From NCBI GenBank assembly GCA_900078375.1, contig FLQS01000032.1, positions 1 through 63,573 of the forward strand: a stretch of 63,573 nt of DNA, written 5' to 3'. This stretch comes from an uncultured Mycobacterium sp. (lineage in GTDB: Bacteria; Actinomycetota; Actinomycetes; Mycobacteriales; Mycobacteriaceae). Within the stretch, counting starts at the first letter, position 1. Each line of letters begins with the position of its first letter. The notes under the pieces are model-generated. The model worked only from the letters and a program-made list of their open reading frames with translations, was not told the origin of the DNA and made no database searches. A program made the position numbers and the translations under genes. This document shows positions 58,783 through 63,573 of this stretch, piece after piece.

Positions 58783-59346
58783 TCACCGCTCAGGCAGCAT
58801 CGCATGACCTTGCGACCCCGTCAATAATATGGATCGGCAGAGCACGGCGACCACGCAGACCAGGGAGCTACCCAGCAACAGGCCACCGATGGCATCGGTG
58901 AAGTAGTGATAGGTGACCGCCTGGCCGAGCATGCCCAGTAGCGCCCACACGGTCGCCGCGATGACGATCCACAGCCGCGCCCCCACCAGCAGGATCACCA
59001 ATCCCAGCGCAACCACCATCAGCGTCGTGTGCCCGCTGGGATAGGCGACCGCCCCATCTTTCTCCCGGCCGAACCATTCCTTGAACACCCGCGAAAGCCA
59101 CACGGCGACAACAGGAGTCACCACGATCAGCACGGCCAGTGGCCAGCGCTGCCGATAAATCGTGAAAGCCAGCGCACCGAGCAGGATCACCGCGACCGTG
59201 CGCTGGTCGGTGAAGAACAGCAGCCAGGCCAGCCCGCCGCCGCGGGCACGCTGGAACCAGTCGTCGACCGGCGTCGACCCCGTCCCCACCGACCAGCCGA
59301 GCAGCGCCATGGCCGCCACGCCGACCGGCGGCCACCACCGGACCAC
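58783..59346 (-). CDS. PAP2-family membrane phosphatase
   Basis: A 187-residue membrane protein. The PAP2 motifs are visible: FKEWFGREKD, YPSGHTT (catalytic His) and YHYFTDAIGG (His and Asp). About five hydrophobic segments are present. It likely removes phosphate from a polyprenyl- or phosphatidyl-phosphate in the membrane; the exact lipid is unknown. GTG at 59346 is chosen from several possible starts; it lies 8 bp after the DinB-like stop, so the two are coupled. Confidence 0.85.
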   Translation of the reverse strand: MVRWWPPVGVAAMALLGWSVGTGSTPVDDWFQRARGGGLAWLLFFTDQRTVAVILLGALAFTIYRQRWPLAVLIVVTPVVAVWLSRVFKEWFGREKDGAVAYPSGHTTLMVVALGLVILLVGARLWIVIAATVWALLGMLGQAVTYHYFTDAIGGLLLGSSLVCVVAVLCRSILLTGSQGHAMLPER

Positions 59347-59354
59347 GGTGGTGG

Positions 59355-59879
59355 TCAGCGGGCGATGCCCCGCACGTAAGCCGCCTGACCGAGATGCTGC
59401 GCGCAGTCGTCGATGATGCTGACCAACCGGATGCTGGCCGTCACAGGCGGATTCCAATTCGTGTCGACCACACGGGCGAGCTCGTCGGTGGTGACGCTCG
59501 CGATGTACTCCAGCGTCGCTTTGTGCACCGCGTGGTAATAGCCGGCCAGCAGATCGGCGGGCACACGAACCTTGCCCACCTCGTCGGGGCCGTGCCCGTA
59601 CCCGTGCGCGTCGCGCGGCAGGTCCAGGCCGAATTGGTCCACCCAGCCGCCGGTAAACCACACCTGATCGGTTCCGGCGATATCGGCGATTTGCAGATCC
59701 TGGACGCGGGCGCTGTGCCAGATCAACCAGGCGATGCTGTTGGCCGTCGCGGTCGGCCGGAAAAACGAGACGTCGTCGGTCAGATCGTCGGTGAGGTTGT
59801 TGACGTGTTCGATGATGCGGGCGAAGGAGTCCCGCAGCAGTTCGCGGGCGGCGTCGGCATCGGACAGCGAGTCAGTCAT
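59355..59879 (-). CDS. DinB/DUF664-like protein
   Basis: A 174-residue helical protein of the DinB/YfiT superfamily, which includes mycothiol-dependent enzymes. It has TANSIAWLIWHSARVQD (His) and IIDDCAQHLGQAAYVRG (His), which fit the metal-binding histidines. ATG at 59879 (MTDSLSDADAARELL). It is followed by the PAP2-type gene and preceded by a VOC-type gene 10 bp upstream. Confidence 0.86.
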   Translation of the reverse strand: MTDSLSDADAARELLRDSFARIIEHVNNLTDDLTDDVSFFRPTATANSIAWLIWHSARVQDLQIADIAGTDQVWFTGGWVDQFGLDLPRDAHGYGHGPDEVGKVRVPADLLAGYYHAVHKATLEYIASVTTDELARVVDTNWNPPVTASIRLVSIIDDCAQHLGQAAYVRGIAR

Positions 59880-59889
59880 GGGGGTGACG

Positions 59890-60276
59890 CTACGCGCCGT
59901 GAAATACCGCCTCCACGTTGTTGCCGTCGGGGTCACGGACGAAGGCGCCGTAGTAGCCGGGGTGGTATTCGGGCCACAGCCGCGGAGCGTGCAGTGACTC
60001 GGCACCGATTCCCATCGCGGCATCGTAGAAAGCCTTGACCGCGTCGACGTCGGCTGCGGCGAACGCGACGTGTACCTCACGGTTGGGGCCGGAGGCGTCG
60101 CCGGCCGAGGCGTCGGCGATCCAGAAGTCAGGCTTGCCGTCACGGCCGTAGCCAATGGCGACGTCGAAGTCCATCTGACGCGTGAAGCCGAGCACGCCGA
60201 GCACGCCGTCGTAGAACTCCTTCGACTTGGCCCAGTCGCTGCAGTTGATTCCGAAGTGATCGATCACAGTTTCCAT
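59890..60276 (-). CDS. VOC family (glyoxalase-like) protein
   Basis: A 128-residue vicinal-oxygen-chelate protein. It begins METVIDHFGINCSDWAKSKEFYDGVLG, and the C-terminal half has YGAFVRDPDGNNVEAVFHG, with a metal-type Glu and the usual D-P-D-G-N motif. The substrate is unknown. ATG at 60276. Divergent from the amidohydrolase gene, 26 bp apart. Confidence 0.9.
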   Translation of the reverse strand: METVIDHFGINCSDWAKSKEFYDGVLGVLGFTRQMDFDVAIGYGRDGKPDFWIADASAGDASGPNREVHVAFAAADVDAVKAFYDAAMGIGAESLHAPRLWPEYHPGYYGAFVRDPDGNNVEAVFHGA

Positions 60277-60302
60277 ACTGGCACCCGACGTAATCTGTGC
60301 CC

Positions 60303-62030
60303 ATGAGTTACGACTTGGTCATCCGCAACGGCACAATCGTCGACGGCCTGGGCGGCGAGCCCTACCCCGGTGACGTCGCCGTATCTGACGGCGTCATTGT
60401 CGCGGTCGGCACCGTCGACGGGCCGGGAGCCCGGGAGATCGACGCCACCGGACTGCTCGTCACCCCGGGCTTCGTCGACCTCCACACCCATTACGACGGT
60501 CAGGCGATCTGGTCGGACCGAATGACGCCGTCGTCTGCTCACGGCGTGACGACCGCGGTGATGGGCAACTGCGGCGTCGGGTTCGCACCGTGCCGTCCCG
60601 AGGACCACGACGTGCTCGTCGACGTCATGGCCGGCGTCGAGGACATCCCCGGCGTCGTGATGGTCGACGGACTGCCGTGGACCTGGGAGACCTTCCCCGA
60701 GTTCCTCGACGTCGTGGACTCGCGGCAGCGCGACATCGACGTCGCCGCGTTCCTGCCGCACTCCCCGCTCCGCGTGTACGTCATGGGGCAGCGCGGCGTC
60801 GACCGCGAGCTCCCCACCACCGAGGACCTGGCGATGATGCGCAAGCTAGCTGCGGAAGCGATTCACGCAGGCGCGCTGGGGTTCGCGTCGTCGCGTCTCA
60901 CCTTGCATAAAACCGCTGGAGGACAACCGATTCCGAGCTACGAGGCGGAGTACGCGGAGATCGAGGCGATCGCCCGAGGTGTCGATGACGCCGGTGGCGG
61001 CCTGCTGCAGTTCGTGCCGGATCTGATGGCCGGCGACTACGAGGGTGCGCTGAGCGCCGTATTCGACGTCGCGTCGGAAGTGGGCCTGCCCGTGACGTTC
61101 ACGCTCGCGATCGGCAACGCCGGCCCGCCGATCCACCTCGACGCACTGCGCATGGTCGAGAAGGCCAACTCCAATGGCGGCGACGTCACGGGACAGATCT
61201 TCCCGCGGCCGATCGGGCTGGTACTCGGCCTGGACTTGTCCGGCAACCCGTTCGTCATGTATCCAACGTACCGAGAGATCGCCGATCTGCCGCTGGCCGA
61301 GCGGGTAGCCGAGATGCGCAAACCCGAAGTGCGCGAGCGCATTCTGAACGACAAGCCGGCCAGTGACGGGCATCCGCTGATGTTCGCGGCCCAGGCGTGG
61401 GACTACATGTACCCGCTCGGTGATCCGCCGAACTACGAACCCCCGGCCGAGGATTCGATCGGCGCACGGGCCCGCGCCCGTGGCGTCAGCCCGCTCGAGG
61501 AGGCGTACGACCGGCTGCTCGACGACAACGGTCACGCGATGCTGCTGGTCACACTGGCCAACTTCCGCGACAACTCGCTGGACACGGTGGCGGAGCTGAT
61601 CCAGCGCGATGACGTCGTCCTCGGCCTCGGCGATGGCGGCGCCCATTACGGAATGATCTGCGACGCAAGCTTTCCCACCTACATGCTGACGCACTGGGTG
61701 CGCGATCGGGAGTCGGGCCGGTTGTCGGTGGAACGGGTTGTCCAGGAGCTGACGTCGGTACCCGCCCGGATCGCCGGACTGGCCGACCGCGGGCGGCTCG
61801 CGGTGGGCTACAAGGCGGACATCAACGTGATCGACGCCGACGCGCTGCGGCTGCACCAGCCGACCGTCAAGTCTGATCTGCCCGCAGGCGGACGTCGGCT
61901 CGACCAGCGCGCCGACGGCTACGTGGCGACGATCGTCGCCGGTGAGGTGATCGCGGAGAACGGCGTGCCCACTGCGGCGCGGCCGGGCAAGCTGGTCCGC
62001 GGCCGTCAACCGGCGCCTTCACCGGTTTGA
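60303..62030 (+). CDS. D-aminoacylase / amidohydrolase-3 family protein
   Basis: A 575-residue amidohydrolase. The metal motif is VDLHTHYDGQ near residue 60. It continues with MGNCGVGFAPCRPEDHD (typical of N-acyl-D-amino-acid deacylases) and ends with a DLADRGRLAVGYKADINVID-like block. It would hydrolyse N-acyl amino acids or related amides. ATG at 60303. The CMD-type gene downstream overlaps the stop by 4 bp (TTGA). Confidence 0.92.
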   Translation: MSYDLVIRNGTIVDGLGGEPYPGDVAVSDGVIVAVGTVDGPGAREIDATGLLVTPGFVDLHTHYDGQAIWSDRMTPSSAHGVTTAVMGNCGVGFAPCRPEDHDVLVDVMAGVEDIPGVVMVDGLPWTWETFPEFLDVVDSRQRDIDVAAFLPHSPLRVYVMGQRGVDRELPTTEDLAMMRKLAAEAIHAGALGFASSRLTLHKTAGGQPIPSYEAEYAEIEAIARGVDDAGGGLLQFVPDLMAGDYEGALSAVFDVASEVGLPVTFTLAIGNAGPPIHLDALRMVEKANSNGGDVTGQIFPRPIGLVLGLDLSGNPFVMYPTYREIADLPLAERVAEMRKPEVRERILNDKPASDGHPLMFAAQAWDYMYPLGDPPNYEPPAEDSIGARARARGVSPLEEAYDRLLDDNGHAMLLVTLANFRDNSLDTVAELIQRDDVVLGLGDGGAHYGMICDASFPTYMLTHWVRDRESGRLSVERVVQELTSVPARIAGLADRGRLAVGYKADINVIDADALRLHQPTVKSDLPAGGRRLDQRADGYVATIVAGEVIAENGVPTAARPGKLVRGRQPAPSPV

Positions 62031-62590
62031 GCCGGGTTCAGCCGCTGGCCGAGCCGTGGAGTCCCGAGGACGCCACCGACATCGGCAGCTGGGGCCACCC
62101 TGACCGCACCTATGAGCCACTGCTGCTGGTGCGCTGTCTGCAACGCCATCCCGACATGGCACGCAAGCTGCGCAAGATGGGCGAATCGCTCTACCTCGAC
62201 ACCCGGCTGCCACCGCGCGCCCGCACGATGGCGATCCTGCGGATCTGCGGGCTGGTGCGCTGCGCCTACGAATGGGGCGGGCAGGCCGCGTTCTGGGGAC
62301 CCATTGCCGGAGTGTCCGCCGATGAGGCTGACGCACTGGCCGTCGGGGATGCCACCGATCCGCGCTGGAGCGCCGACGACCGCACGCTCATCGTGGCGGT
62401 CGACGAAGTGGAACGCACCGGTTCATGGTCGGCGCAGACCTGGGCCGCCCTCGGCGAGAACTTCGACGACGAGCAGCGGATGGAGCTGCTGATCGCCGTC
62501 GGCTGGTACCGGACGGTGTGCACGCTGTGCAACGGTCTGGACCTGCCGGTCGAGGGCTGGATGCGGCCGTGGCCCGGTTCAGCGGCGTGA
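62027..62590 (+). CDS. Carboxymuconolactone decarboxylase family protein
   Basis: A 187-residue CMD/AhpD-fold protein. The core is RTMAILRICGLVRCAYEWGGQA, and the C-terminal half has LIAVGWYRTVCTLCNGLDLP. The start is TTG at 62027, overlapping the amidohydrolase stop, so coupling is likely. No CxxC motif of AhpD is at the usual place. The 3' end overlaps the convergent SDR gene by 12 bp. Confidence 0.87.
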   Translation: MSRVQPLAEPWSPEDATDIGSWGHPDRTYEPLLLVRCLQRHPDMARKLRKMGESLYLDTRLPPRARTMAILRICGLVRCAYEWGGQAAFWGPIAGVSADEADALAVGDATDPRWSADDRTLIVAVDEVERTGSWSAQTWAALGENFDDEQRMELLIAVGWYRTVCTLCNGLDLPVEGWMRPWPGSAA

Positions 62591-63403
62591 CTTGTCCCGC
62601 TTGAGCGCGGGGTGCTGACTGGCCAGCAACGGTAGCAGCACCTTGCGCGGCAGCAGTTGGAAGAGTCGGGTGCTGATCACGTTCTGCACGCCGGCGATCA
62701 CGTCGCCGCGGTCCCCGTCGAGGGCATCGATGCCGATCTTGGCGACCGTGCGCGACGGCATCCACAAGAACTTCGGGAATGCCTTGGCGAATTCGTGCTC
62801 GTCCATGCCTGCCGCACTGAGGAATTCGGTGCGTACCGGCCCGGGGTGCAGCACCGCCGCGGTGACGCCGGTGCCGGCGAGCTCCCCGCGCAGCCCTGCG
62901 GTGAAGCTGCGGACGAAGGCCTTGGTGCCGGCGTAGCCGGCCTGCCCCGGAAAGGGCTGGAAGCCCGCCGTCGATCCGACGTTGAGGATCGCGCCGCGAC
63001 CGCGCGGCACCATCTGCTGGACGGCGCGTGACGTGAGATCGATGACGGCCTCGACATTGACCCGAACCTGAGCGATCTCATCGGCCACCGGTGCGGTTGC
63101 GACCGCGCCGACGACGCCGATGCCGGCGTTGTTGACCAGGATGTCGACGGTCAGGCCGCGCCTTTCCACCTCGTCGAACAGGGCGGCGCGGGCGTCGGGG
63201 TCGGCGACGTCGCAGGCGATGACCTCAACGCGCACATGCGAGCCGAGTTCAGCGGCGAGCTCGCGCAGCTTGTCCTCGCGGCGGGCGACCAGCGTGACGC
63301 CATGGCCGCGGGCCGCGAGTTCACGGGCCAGGTCGGCACCGATTCCCGAGGATGCCCCGGTGACGACGGCGGTGGACGTGGGTGACGGCGTAGGCAGCGA
63401 CAT
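62579..63403 (-). CDS. Short-chain dehydrogenase/reductase
   Basis: A 274-residue classical SDR. The cofactor motif is VVTGASSGIGADLA, the NNAG motif is ILVNNAGIGVVG, and the catalytic residues are Ser in NVGSTAGF and YAGTK. The C-terminal extension (about 240-274) is basic and hydrophobic (FQLLPRKVLLPLL), as in membrane-associated lipid dehydrogenases. ATG at 63403. The 83 bp upstream (63404-63486) hold no gene. Confidence 0.9.
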   Translation of the reverse strand: MSLPTPSPTSTAVVTGASSGIGADLARELAARGHGVTLVARREDKLRELAAELGSHVRVEVIACDVADPDARAALFDEVERRGLTVDILVNNAGIGVVGAVATAPVADEIAQVRVNVEAVIDLTSRAVQQMVPRGRGAILNVGSTAGFQPFPGQAGYAGTKAFVRSFTAGLRGELAGTGVTAAVLHPGPVRTEFLSAAGMDEHEFAKAFPKFLWMPSRTVAKIGIDALDGDRGDVIAGVQNVISTRLFQLLPRKVLLPLLASQHPALKRDKSRR

Positions 63404-63486
63404 GTCGTCGACAACCTATGCGCGCGACGGCGATATTCCCAGCCGCGCCGAGCGTGCGGGCTTTCGCCGACGATTTGACGGTGGAT

Positions 63487-63573
63487 TCAAGGTGCCAGTG
63501 CAACAGCGGGTGGATCGGACGGTTTGGAGAGTAGTTCGTCGAGGGTTTGGGCGGGTGTTTTCCAGCCGAGGGT
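63487..63573 (-). mobile_element. 3' end of an IS30-family transposase gene (partial)
   Basis: The last 28 codons read TLGWKTPAQTLDELLSKP and end in TGA at 63487-63489. LGWKTPA is the C-terminal block of IS30-type transposases (P-R-K-x-L-G-W-K-T-P). The rest lies beyond the window. The sequence just outside it (about 63465-63486) may contain the terminal inverted repeat, but this cannot be confirmed without the other end. Confidence 0.75.

Noticed and set aside
1..63573. tRNA, rRNA, CRISPR array, prophage or attachment site.
   Set aside because: No cloverleaf-type sequence, spaced repeat array, integrase or phage structural gene was seen in the reading; this is not a computed search.

Overview
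This window is a piece of a mycobacterial chromosome, most likely a rapidly growing Mycobacterium/Mycolicibacterium. The evidence is the high GC content, many GTG and TTG starts, short or overlapping gene junctions, and marker genes for mycothiol (mshA), heparin-binding haemagglutinin (hbhA), a cyclopropane mycolic acid synthase (umaA), SenX3-RegX3, RamB/isocitrate lyase and a DUF2563 protein. From memory, the gene order from about 0.1 to 56 kb follows the M. tuberculosis segment Rv0512 to Rv0456c in inverted orientation, with local gains and losses. No tRNA, rRNA or CRISPR array was seen.

Layout. (1) 0.1-5.5 kb: haem operon, transcribed leftward as glutaredoxin-like gene, hemA, hemC, hemD, hemB. 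(2) 5.6-14.6 kb: a SerB-like phosphatase, a hydratase, an acyltransferase, an epimerase-like protein, the tiny ribosomal protein bS22, a BldC-like regulator, proC, a thioesterase, a TIM-barrel protein, a membrane protein and an exopolyphosphatase-family protein. (3) 14.7-23.4 kb: DUF3109 protein, a lone polyprenyl glycosylphosphotransferase, regX3-senX3, phosphoglycerate mutase, a YbjN-like protein, mshA and a ROK regulator. (4) 23.4-32.8 kb: cell-wall and envelope genes (L,D-transpeptidase, murB, DUF2993 lipid-binding-like protein), two DUF2505 genes, a methyltransferase-like protein, a nitrilase-family amidase and deoC. (5) 32.8-36.6 kb: hbhA, an XRE regulator, a DUF445 protein, a TetR regulator, then two decayed gene remnants. 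(6) 36.6-44.5 kb: PPK2, umaA, fadB2, aceA, an acyl-ACP thioesterase-like gene and ramB, forming a lipid/acetate module with recognisable RamB-type sites. (7) 44.5-51.5 kb: lipoamide dehydrogenase with small membrane proteins, an aldehyde dehydrogenase/DUF779 pair and a prolyl oligopeptidase. (8) 51.6-53.7 kb: a three-gene island (DUF2563 small helical protein, 508-residue effector-like protein with a glycine-rich hydrophobic end, small membrane protein) that resembles a type VII-secreted toxin/immunity module. (9) 53.7-63.4 kb: accessory metabolism, a second PPK2, secreted and membrane proteins. The right edge is the 3' end of an IS30-type transposase gene; the left edge carries a 30-bp direct repeat.

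How the genes fit together. The haem genes form one closely spaced operon from glutamyl-tRNA to uroporphyrinogen III. SenX3-RegX3 (phosphate sensing), an exopolyphosphatase-family protein and two PPK2 enzymes give the window a phosphate/polyphosphate theme. RamB, aceA, fadB2, umaA and lpdC form an acetate/fatty-acid theme. LprQ-type L,D-transpeptidase, MurB and the DUF2993 protein are envelope functions. Most coordinates are firm; uncertain starts are stated in the entries.
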